Part shown: piece by piece, positions 1 through 7,140 of the stretch
Layout of the letters: every line of letters starts with the position of its first letter
Numbering within the stretch: the stretch's first letter is position 1
NCBI GenBank assembly: GCA_934454005.1
Contig: CAKSGI010000032.1
Location: forward strand, 1 to 14,108
Length of the DNA: 14,108 bases
Direction of reading: 5' to 3'
Origin: an uncultured Eubacteriales bacterium
Lineage (GTDB): Bacteria; Bacillota_A; Clostridia; Oscillospirales; Acutalibacteraceae
The notes under the pieces: generated by a model
What the model was told of the DNA's origin: nothing
Databases searched by the model: none
Seen by the model: only the letters and a program-made list of their open reading frames with translations
Translations under genes and position numbers: made by a program

Positions 1-71
1 TTCAGATGAATATCTATATCATTTTTCTTCTTTTTTTCATTTTCACAAACGCATTGAATTTCTTATAAGAT

Positions 72-110
72 AAAAAAGATATACTTAAGTACCTACTTAA
101 GTATATCTTT
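72..110 (-). terminator. Rho-independent terminator of the operon
   Basis: Bases 75-91 and 94-110 form a perfect 17-bp inverted repeat with a CC centre. Read on the minus strand, the hairpin runs directly into six T residues (77-72). It starts about 24 nt after the TAG stop of the last gene (134-136), as expected for an intrinsic terminator. The stem is unusually A+T-rich for a terminator and carries the ACTTAAGT core on both arms. On the plus strand only three T residues follow it, so termination in that direction would be weak. The rest of 1-133 holds no gene that I can support. Confidence 0.85.
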
Positions 111-133
111 GAGCATATGCTGTGTCAACAAAT

Positions 134-814
134 CTACTTAAATCTAATTGTAAATTTATCTGCGAGATTTTCGTTCTCTATCCACGCCATAATTTCGTCA
201 TTCAAATCAGTAATTTTAGCCTTCCCGCGAGTAACAAGAGTAATAAAACGCTTTATTTCATCATTTAAATTGAGTTCTTCCTCTATCTTGTCTACCTCAT
301 CAATACTAGATTTAAAACGCATGATTTTTGTTGTAGTCGCATTAATATTATTAGATAAAGCATTCCAATCTGCACTATCATTAATATTATCTCTAATAGT
401 ATCAATATGATCTTTGTCTGAAGCTAAGCTTCCAACTGTTGCAAGCTTTCCAACTACACTATTCGTTTTCTTACTATGAAATTCCTGCCATTCTTTCGAG
501 AGTGCATGATTTAGTTTTTTATTTATCTGCTGCTTAGTTACCCGCAATAATTCTTCATCAACCACACCAGCATCAATAGTATCTTCCAATTTCGTTAAAC
601 TATCACTTAATAAATCATAGCTGTCATTTGACAAAACATATCCCAATTCATCATGTGCATATTTTAACTTTTGCATACAATCATAGTAATCAGAAGTCAG
701 TAACGAAAATTCACTATCATTCTGTGCTTTCTTAGCAGCATTTTGAATAGCAGATTCTTTCTTATCTAGTTGAGAAAGTCGTTTTACAGTGCTACTTAAA
801 TCATCTAATAGCAT
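134..814 (-). CDS. Helical, probably coiled-coil protein of unknown family, last gene of the operon
   Basis: I do not recognise this 226-residue protein. It is rich in Lys, Glu, Asp and Leu with almost no Pro and few aromatic residues, and reads as a string of amphipathic helices. Heptad-like stretches lie near residues 1-60, 65-110 and 165-220. There is no signal peptide, membrane segment, metal-binding cluster or nucleotide-binding motif, and I see only one cysteine. The ATG at 814 follows the TAA of the ATPase gene by one base, and a GGAGGTG site (825-831) sits inside the end of that gene, so the two are translationally coupled. The position directly after the DpdH-like gene is where dpdI lies in described Dpd islands, but I cannot show homology. 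I infer a structural or adaptor subunit for the ATPase. The reading frame is secure and the function is unknown. Confidence 0.85.
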   Translation of the reverse strand: MLLDDLSSTVKRLSQLDKKESAIQNAAKKAQNDSEFSLLTSDYYDCMQKLKYAHDELGYVLSNDSYDLLSDSLTKLEDTIDAGVVDEELLRVTKQQINKKLNHALSKEWQEFHSKKTNSVVGKLATVGSLASDKDHIDTIRDNINDSADWNALSNNINATTTKIMRFKSSIDEVDKIEEELNLNDEIKRFITLVTRGKAKITDLNDEIMAWIENENLADKFTIRFK

Positions 815-815
815 A

Positions 816-3800
816 TTATTCCTTCACCTCCTCAAGCATACTCTTACACTCCTTTAGCTTATCCTTTTCCGCTTTATATTCTTCAGTAGTTTCATCGTTA
901 CCATCTCCAATTGCAGTTTGCAATCTAGTATTGATCTCTTGATCAGCCTTTTCTAGGTCCGCACTAGTTTTAGAAAGAAGGTCTACAAATAGCTTTAGTC
1001 CATTCAATGGATCTTTGCTCATACGTATAAGTGATTCTACAAGCGAACAATCTTCCAAAGCTTGCTTCCCATTTTTTAGAGCACTGAAAATAATAGCAGC
1101 TTTTTTCTTACATGATGACAACAATTCATTGTCCATCCGTACTGCAGCACCAATATGACTCTGATTCGCACGATTATAAAATCCCCTTATAGAATCGACA
1201 ATCTCTTTGATATCATCTTCATCATCGACATCATCTAAATCAATAAGGCTTTCTATAACCTCAATGCTTTTTTTAATCAAGCTCCGTTCTTCTTCAACCA
1301 CCGTCGGAACTCTATCCATTATCTTTTTCAGATATTCACTATATATTCTTCTCTTTTTTACCGGATCATCTAATTGTAAATCTACATCAGAGTATTCCAA
1401 TCCTGTATTTATTACTTTCCTAACCGCCTTTGAAAAAGCTGTATAATCATATTCATAATTAGTAGAAGTAATTGATGTACCTTGAGGTAGATTATAATAC
1501 TGTAAAACACAGTTTCTTGCGTCTTCACCATCACTTCCGCTAGTTATTTTTAACAAGTCATTCCATGCCTTTGTATGCCCATTATTATAATCTACAGTTT
1601 CTTTTTTCTTTAACAATATGTCTGGTGCGAAATTAGTTGGATTCTGATATTTTTTGCAACTACCATTTAATATTAAATGATAAAACTCCGCAGCCGTAGC
1701 ATAAGAAAAATAGTCTGCAGTCTTATTATCATAATGCAATATAGAATCTACTAATAAAGATTTTATGCTCTCGGTCCATTTCTGTACTCTGTATAAGTAA
1801 TCTGTACCATTTGGAAAGTCCCACGACTTATTTCCAACCTCACTCCATCTAACAAAGGCTTCAATTATTTTTCGTGATTCTATCGATGCAGGTAATAAAA
1901 CTACAGCATCACTATTCATCGTTTGCCGTTCAAATGCAACTAGGAACTTCGATGACGTGTTCTTAATCTTAACCATTGCATCTATAGGTACGCCCTCTGA
2001 CGTCCAATCAATTACACTATACAAAAAATCATTAATATTCTTTCTTGCATCATTCAGAGCTCTTACATTCTTAGTTGTAGCACCGATACTTAGTTTATAG
2101 TCTTTATTTTCAATCCATTTATCAACCTCTTTTAATGCTACAGCAACTTGCTCATTTTCTTTTTCAACATTAACTACTTCGTTATGATGAACTTTCTTTT
2201 CGGGCACTGTTACTTCTGCTGTTATAGATACTTTGGGCTTTGAAACAGTCTTACCGTCAATCAGTGGCAACCCGAGTTCCTTATATACTGATTCGGCTAT
2301 GCCTGCTATATATCGGATGCCATTTTCTTCATAAATTTCATCTCTACCATTTCCCCAAATATACATAAATTGAGTCAGTCTTATTTTAATGTCATCCTCA
2401 AGCTCAGTATCATTATAAATTTTGTTTTGTAGCTTTGGATTAATTCCCGTAAGCGTCGTTCTTCTACTTGGATATGTATCCAATGACTCAATTGCGTCCT
2501 TCACATATGGTTCAATCAAGTTTCTCATAATTGCTCTAGGATTTCTCAAAGTAACATCTTGCTTTTGATACAGGTATAAAATAGCATGCCTAGTAAAAGG
2601 AAAAATGTTTATACTAGTATCACCCAATTGATAACTATCCCAATTTTTGCCCAAAGTTACTTCATGGATAGGATATTTATCAGCAGGTGCCTTATCTTTC
2701 AGCCAAGCTTCTATTGTTTTTTTATCCAGCGAAACCGTATTCAAATATCTAGCAAAGAATTCAATTAGTCCATCATCATCACCATTAAACATTTCATCGG
2801 GAACAATAATAAACTTTTTTATTCTGCCTTTTGTATTAGTACGGAAGTTATCACGATAATAACCATCTGCAACACCAACAATAGAATTAATTCTGCAAAG
2901 GTTTTTATCCGTATACCCTCGCTTATTCGTCAAAAGTGCATCTAATAAGGAATCATCAACCCCCGAAGCTGCTGTAATATCTTCTATCAAGATAGTCAAC
3001 ACTTTATTTTTCTTATATAGCTCTTGTCTAATTTCTTCTATTACAGTTCTTAAATCCCCCGGTTCCAAACCTGTACAACGCTGCACTACACGTTCGCGGA
3101 ATTTATTAATGTAAATAACTAGTTTTGATATATACTCCTCATTATCAAGCATTTTGTCAGCAATTTTTCTTGCCTTTTCATCTGCTCCAGCACTAATAAG
3201 TGCAGTTCTAAATTCAGAGTCTATTTCAAAATCTTCTATTTCGAATTCAGCAGCATGATCATTTATTTCAAAAGTCTTATTTTCTGCAATTTTATTGTAA
3301 ATTCTATCTATCGGACCGTTGGTATCCATTAACCTGTCCTTAAAGATAGAATTTTGAAGCAATGCAATAAAATGCTTGCGATCAACATTACTTATAATTC
3401 TTTCTTCGTCTTCACCAGCTTTTCCATCATCGCTTTCTATCAAATTAATGAACGAATAATAGATAGTATTTTTCAATTCTAGCTCAGGTATCGTTGTCGA
3501 TGCAGAAGCCAATTTCTTATATAGACTTGTATTAGGAAGATTTTTGATTTCTTCCAGCTCAACCAACTGTTTGATTGTACCTTTAAGCGTATTATCTGCT
3601 CTACGTAGATACAATACAATCTCATTGTCTTGCTTATGAATCTGAAGCATAGACTCAAACCAGCGAATCAAATGAGATTTTCCCGCTCCACTGGCACCTT
3701 TAACAAGAACAAATTGATCATCATCTCTTGCAGAAAAAACTCTCTCATATATATCTTCCTCAGTCAGTGGATTTTTCTTGTCATTATCTGTCGGTTCATC

Positions 3801-3923
3801 ATGGTCTATTAAAAGCAAATTCCGCATTGGAACATGTTTTGCCAAAAAGTCCCCCTGCGAATTGTCTATTACATCAGGAAGAAAAACATCCTTATATCGT
3901 TGTAAGGCAATTTCTATATTCAT
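816..3923 (-). CDS. dpdH: DpdH-like P-loop ATPase, 1035 residues
   Basis: This is a large cytoplasmic ATPase. The Walker A motif GASGAGKS is at residues 76-83, preceded by a hydrophobic strand (FVLVK). A Walker B-like strand ILIED is at 311-315, followed by a segment continuing ITAASGVDDSLLDALL that I associate with DpdH ATPases. Between them is a mostly helical, acidic region. After about residue 500 there is no recognisable enzyme motif. Residues 580-1035 are predominantly helical, with an acidic patch near 890-905 and a charged, coiled-coil-like C-terminus. No nuclease motif is visible. The start overlaps the stop of the preceding gene as ATGA (3920-3923), with AAAGGAG seven bases upstream. 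In Dpd islands dpdH follows dpdG, as here. The likely role is an ATP-driven core of the restriction complex, by inference. Other STAND-like or BREX-like ATPases are alternatives; the P-loop itself is certain. Confidence 0.7.
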   Translation of the reverse strand: MNIEIALQRYKDVFLPDVIDNSQGDFLAKHVPMRNLLLIDHDEPTDNDKKNPLTEEDIYERVFSARDDDQFVLVKGASGAGKSHLIRWFESMLQIHKQDNEIVLYLRRADNTLKGTIKQLVELEEIKNLPNTSLYKKLASASTTIPELELKNTIYYSFINLIESDDGKAGEDEERIISNVDRKHFIALLQNSIFKDRLMDTNGPIDRIYNKIAENKTFEINDHAAEFEIEDFEIDSEFRTALISAGADEKARKIADKMLDNEEYISKLVIYINKFRERVVQRCTGLEPGDLRTVIEEIRQELYKKNKVLTILIEDITAASGVDDSLLDALLTNKRGYTDKNLCRINSIVGVADGYYRDNFRTNTKGRIKKFIIVPDEMFNGDDDGLIEFFARYLNTVSLDKKTIEAWLKDKAPADKYPIHEVTLGKNWDSYQLGDTSINIFPFTRHAILYLYQKQDVTLRNPRAIMRNLIEPYVKDAIESLDTYPSRRTTLTGINPKLQNKIYNDTELEDDIKIRLTQFMYIWGNGRDEIYEENGIRYIAGIAESVYKELGLPLIDGKTVSKPKVSITAEVTVPEKKVHHNEVVNVEKENEQVAVALKEVDKWIENKDYKLSIGATTKNVRALNDARKNINDFLYSVIDWTSEGVPIDAMVKIKNTSSKFLVAFERQTMNSDAVVLLPASIESRKIIEAFVRWSEVGNKSWDFPNGTDYLYRVQKWTESIKSLLVDSILHYDNKTADYFSYATAAEFYHLILNGSCKKYQNPTNFAPDILLKKKETVDYNNGHTKAWNDLLKITSGSDGEDARNCVLQYYNLPQGTSITSTNYEYDYTAFSKAVRKVINTGLEYSDVDLQLDDPVKKRRIYSEYLKKIMDRVPTVVEEERSLIKKSIEVIESLIDLDDVDDEDDIKEIVDSIRGFYNRANQSHIGAAVRMDNELLSSCKKKAAIIFSALKNGKQALEDCSLVESLIRMSKDPLNGLKLFVDLLSKTSADLEKADQEINTRLQTAIGDGNDETTEEYKAEKDKLKECKSMLEEVKE
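825..831 (-). promoter_or_regulatory. Ribosome binding site of the 226-residue protein
   Basis: GGAGGTG on the minus strand lies ten bases before the ATG at 814 and inside the last codons of the ATPase gene. A second purine-rich AAGGA (820-824) lies five bases before the start. Both fix the start at 814 and imply coupling to the upstream gene. Confidence 0.75.
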
Positions 3924-4708
3924 TTTTTCACTCCTTTATAAACTATTGAGGCGATTTGATCATTAAACTGTTCTACAGATGGATATAAAATCCATCGTTT
4001 TTCAGCATCACTTCGGTACTTAAGTTCTATTTCTTTATTATCATGCAATTCTCTCAAAGCACTTGATAATGCGATATTCATATTACGTTCTTTTGCAAGA
4101 TTTCCACTTATTATTTTGCCATATGAGTCAAACATCAGCATAAAATCGTCTATTTCATACTCTTTATTTTTCTCTAAATTCATAAGCCTTAAAACGTTTT
4201 TCACAAAAACATATGCATTAGGCAAAAAGGACATATTATTCATATATCCAAAACCAAGAAACTGTGCCCAAAATCTCCATCCTCTAATCATCGGAGCTGT
4301 AATTTGAGTGCCAGTTTCCCGAGATAATTCGTTAAGCAATGCTGTATCAGTAAGTGTATGCTTATATATCCGTTCATTAATATTAACTATACAATTAGTT
4401 ACCTTGAAGAATTGTTCTGCTTCAAAAGAATTAATCTTAGATATAGCATATAATCGGAAATCTTCAATGTTTTTCATTTCTTCCTTAGGAACAAGTGGAA
4501 CAACTATATTATCTTGTATGTCCACAATTTTTAATTCAATTGCAGCCTTTATTATCGAAGAAAAGTATGAGGAGCCCTCATATATTTCTGACGGTTCCAT
4601 CAAGGATTGAACCTCATTTCTAGCTATTTCTTTTTTACTCGTCACTATTTTGTATAAAGAAAAAACTCTAGCTGGTATAGCTTCAGTAACCATATTTCCA
4701 GTAAACAT
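3920..4708 (-). CDS. dpdG: DpdG-like protein with a probable winged-helix N-terminus
   Basis: This 262-residue protein has no catalytic motif. Residues about 13-72 (starting IPARVFSLYKIV, ending near IVVPL) look like a winged-helix unit: three helices and a strand pair, with the wing around ELKIVDIQDNIVV. A second similar unit may lie near 195-250, where a helix (MNIALSSALRELHDNKEIEL) is followed by a basic strand. Two winged-helix-like units would suit DNA or protein binding. It lies between the RecQ-like and ATPase genes, exactly as dpdG sits between dpdF and dpdH in Dpd islands, and that gene order is the main reason for the name. The start at 4708 has GGGAGG nine bases upstream and follows the preceding stop by 14 nt. 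The stop overlaps the next start as ATGA. The function of DpdG is not known to me. A loader or adaptor between helicase and ATPase is inference. Confidence 0.6.
   Translation of the reverse strand: MFTGNMVTEAIPARVFSLYKIVTSKKEIARNEVQSLMEPSEIYEGSSYFSSIIKAAIELKIVDIQDNIVVPLVPKEEMKNIEDFRLYAISKINSFEAEQFFKVTNCIVNINERIYKHTLTDTALLNELSRETGTQITAPMIRGWRFWAQFLGFGYMNNMSFLPNAYVFVKNVLRLMNLEKNKEYEIDDFMLMFDSYGKIISGNLAKERNMNIALSSALRELHDNKEIELKYRSDAEKRWILYPSVEQFNDQIASIVYKGVKK
3931..3937 (-). promoter_or_regulatory. Ribosome binding site of the DpdH-like ATPase
   Basis: AAAGGAG on the minus strand is seven bases before the ATG at 3923 and is embedded in the end of the DpdG-like gene. It is ideally spaced and settles the start within the ATGA overlap. 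Confidence 0.85.
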
Positions 4709-4717
4709 CTTCTATAG

Positions 4718-4724
4718 CCTCCCT
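4718..4724 (-). promoter_or_regulatory. Ribosome binding site of the DpdG-like gene
   Basis: AGGGAGG on the minus strand begins within the TAG stop of the RecQ-like gene (4723-4725) and lies nine bases before the ATG at 4708. Termination and re-initiation probably share this site. Confidence 0.8.
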
Positions 4725-7134
4725 ATTTAATTACCGACCCGCTTACAACATCGGATATATTTTTTCCATTTGCCATGGATACACAAAAATCGCAATTTGA
4801 AACATGAATTACATGTTTATATCGATTAAGTACCCTACTTATTATTTGATACTGTTTTCTAGCCAATTCATCATCATCGCTGTAAATTGGCATTATTAAA
4901 CCAGAGATATAAAAGCCATTATCCCTTGCTTGAAGGTCTTTAAATTCCGTGTAATTCATTAAATTCATATATGGATTATTATTATTTACTATAATTTCCT
5001 CATCACATACAATTACATCTGGCTTATACCGATCTATTATTTTACTTATTTCATCTTTAGTAATAACCAATGCCTCATTTGTATCAGAAAAAAAGTCTTC
5101 TATTTCTGCTGAAATTTCCTTCTCTGGACCAGTAACATTTATCAAAAGAGGGAATCTATTAAGCTCATCATTTTCTACATTCTCATGAGCATTACACCCA
5201 GAACAATATTCTGAAACAAGAGGATATGTTTCATAAAACATACCAGACCAACATAATTTATCGTTCTTGTTTATAGCCTCATTCATTAAATTAAATGCAG
5301 TTACTGCCTTATTTGACTCTTTCTCACGAATAGAATCAAACAAAGCATGTGATTGTTCATTATCTTGAACTATAAGTTCATTATTAATCTTGATTGTAAA
5401 GATATACCGATTAGAATGATCAATATCTAAACCTACAATATCTATTAACTCATATCTACTTAGAAGTAGAAGAACATTAATATTCCACTTTTCGTCAGTA
5501 TCATTTCCCTCTTCAAAATAATTAATCTTGTTATAATTGGGCTTTGTCGAAGCCATAATTGCAATTAGTCCCCTTTGCCATTGATTTACAGGATTACAAC
5601 GCATACTCCACCATCTTCCCCATAGCTTAGGAGTTGTTAATACTTTGCTTAAATGATCAGATGCAGAACTAATATCTTCATTTGTAACACACATTATGCT
5701 TAAACATGCTAATCCATCACGACCTCCACGTCCTAGTTCCTGATAATAAGAATCTGGACTTTCAGGTACATATAGATGAAGAACTGTTCTGACGTCAGGC
5801 TTATCTACACCCACGCCAAAAGCTGACGTTGCAACCATTAAATCATATTCATCGTTAGCCCATTGCTCAATTAGCTCATTTCGCTCAGCAGTTTTGGTCT
5901 CACCAGTAAAAGTTCGTACATTTCCATAACCTTCTGCTTCCAAAATCTGCTTCCACTTTTTTGCTTCATAAGGCGCATTCACATAGACAATCATTGGTCT
6001 AGGCAACTTATTTACAAGATCAAGAACCTTTTTCTTTTTTTCAGAAAAATCCTTGGCTCTATCAAAAATAAACCTTGGCTCTTTTCGCAAGGAATCACAC
6101 CTAATTTCAATCCATTTTCCTTCTTCTGAAAACATTCTTTTAAGGATTTTTACTGTATCATCCTGAAATGTTGCAGATAAAAGAAATGTTCGAATTTCTG
6201 GTGTCACTTTTAATAATTCATTTCTCCATGGACTTAAGCATTGATAATCAACTCTAAAATAATCGCCCCATTCAACTACAATATGAGCCTCATCAATAAC
6301 GATATTCTTTATGTACTTCCTATCATTAGCTTCATTTATAAGCTTCTGGAATTGCTCATTTTTTATTAATGCTTCAGGAGAAATGAAAAGCAATTTCACA
6401 GTTTTATTTTTTAGTGCGTTTCTTATTTCGTCAAAATTTTTTATTCCGCTGTAGTAACTAAATATTTCATTTTCCTTTGAATTTTTTAAATACTTTTTGG
6501 CAACGCGTTCCTGATCTATAGCAAGTGATACCGTAGGAACAACTACTATTGTCAAACCTTCCTTTTCATATGCTAAAGTTTGAGTAACAAGACTCTTTCC
6601 TCCTCCAGTAGGCATAGATACTAAAGATGTAAAACCTAAAGGTGTATTCAGACCTCCATAAACACATAATTTCTGTTCCAATGATTTGAAATACTTAAAA
6701 CCTGTAATAGACTCTACAAAATTATTCGTTTTCAATAAGTACTTTGTCTTCTTAAATGGCTCCTCTGTTCCAATATTAATAAACGCATCTCTAACAAATG
6801 ATTGATGTTTGATAAATGCTGGTATATCATACGTAGCATAATACTTCCCATCATCATTTTTATATATTCCATAAGAGTTACCATCTGGTATATCAATAGA
6901 ATTAACTTCTAAAGGAGTCTGAAAGACTAACATAAAGTTACGGAGCGCAATCACATAGTCTAAATATCCGCTGGATCCAGATAAATACCCTTTTTTTGCA
7001 TTTATCAACCTGCGAGCTGTTTTATAAAAAAAAGCCTCTACTGCAGAGTCGGACGGCTCTTCAATATTAAATTTTAAGTCCGAATTATCATTTATTAATT
7101 TTTCTACTTGATCAATTATTTCTTTAATTTTCAT
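4723..7134 (-). CDS. dpdF: RecQ-like superfamily 2 DNA helicase (DpdF-like)
   Basis: This is an ATP-dependent DNA helicase of 803 residues, starting at MKIKEI. Motif I is TGGGKS at 176-181. Motif II is DEAH at 281-284, followed by the RecQ signature W-G-D-Y-F-R-x-D-Y. Motif III is SAT at 320-322, and motif VI is QELGRGGRDG from about 465. About 165 residues precede motif I, far more than in RecQ. The RecQ-Ct zinc site and HRDC domain are not recognisable. Instead there are two CxxC pairs at 644/647 and 781/784 that could make one zinc site. The ATG at 7134 overlaps the stop of the SNF2 gene as ATGA. An in-frame TTG at 7158 would add eight residues but overlaps more. No clear ribosome binding site is present, so coupling to the SNF2 gene is likely. 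The RecQ type is clear. The dpdF name rests on its position between the dpdE-like and dpdG-like genes. Confidence 0.82.
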   Translation of the reverse strand: MKIKEIIDQVEKLINDNSDLKFNIEEPSDSAVEAFFYKTARRLINAKKGYLSGSSGYLDYVIALRNFMLVFQTPLEVNSIDIPDGNSYGIYKNDDGKYYATYDIPAFIKHQSFVRDAFINIGTEEPFKKTKYLLKTNNFVESITGFKYFKSLEQKLCVYGGLNTPLGFTSLVSMPTGGGKSLVTQTLAYEKEGLTIVVVPTVSLAIDQERVAKKYLKNSKENEIFSYYSGIKNFDEIRNALKNKTVKLLFISPEALIKNEQFQKLINEANDRKYIKNIVIDEAHIVVEWGDYFRVDYQCLSPWRNELLKVTPEIRTFLLSATFQDDTVKILKRMFSEEGKWIEIRCDSLRKEPRFIFDRAKDFSEKKKKVLDLVNKLPRPMIVYVNAPYEAKKWKQILEAEGYGNVRTFTGETKTAERNELIEQWANDEYDLMVATSAFGVGVDKPDVRTVLHLYVPESPDSYYQELGRGGRDGLACLSIMCVTNEDISSASDHLSKVLTTPKLWGRWWSMRCNPVNQWQRGLIAIMASTKPNYNKINYFEEGNDTDEKWNINVLLLLSRYELIDIVGLDIDHSNRYIFTIKINNELIVQDNEQSHALFDSIREKESNKAVTAFNLMNEAINKNDKLCWSGMFYETYPLVSEYCSGCNAHENVENDELNRFPLLINVTGPEKEISAEIEDFFSDTNEALVITKDEISKIIDRYKPDVIVCDEEIIVNNNNPYMNLMNYTEFKDLQARDNGFYISGLIMPIYSDDDELARKQYQIISRVLNRYKHVIHVSNCDFCVSMANGKNISDVVSGSVIK

Positions 7135-7140
7135 TTTTTT
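7131..7140 (-). promoter_or_regulatory. ATGA overlap on an in-phase A_AAA_AAA run
   Basis: On the minus strand the SNF2 gene ends GTA-AAA-AAA-TGA, and the RecQ-like gene starts at the ATG formed by the last A of that run. The seven A residues (7134-7140) are in the exact phase of a -1 slippery heptamer. A -1 slip would move ribosomes from the SNF2 frame directly onto the RecQ frame. The overlap is certain, but any frameshifting is inferred. Confidence 0.5.

Noticed and set aside
1..68. Short plus-strand open frame from the left edge, ending at TAA 66-68 with hydrophobic residues (MNIYIIFLLFF)
   Set aside because: About 20 codons in T-rich sequence. The hydrophobic composition follows from the base composition, and nothing independent supports a gene. 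It could be the tail of a gene to the left, but this cannot be judged from the window.
117..410. Plus-strand open frame of 97 codons over the last gene
   Set aside because: It is antisense to the 226-residue protein, which has a good ribosome binding site, coupling and a terminator. The plus-strand frame has none of these.
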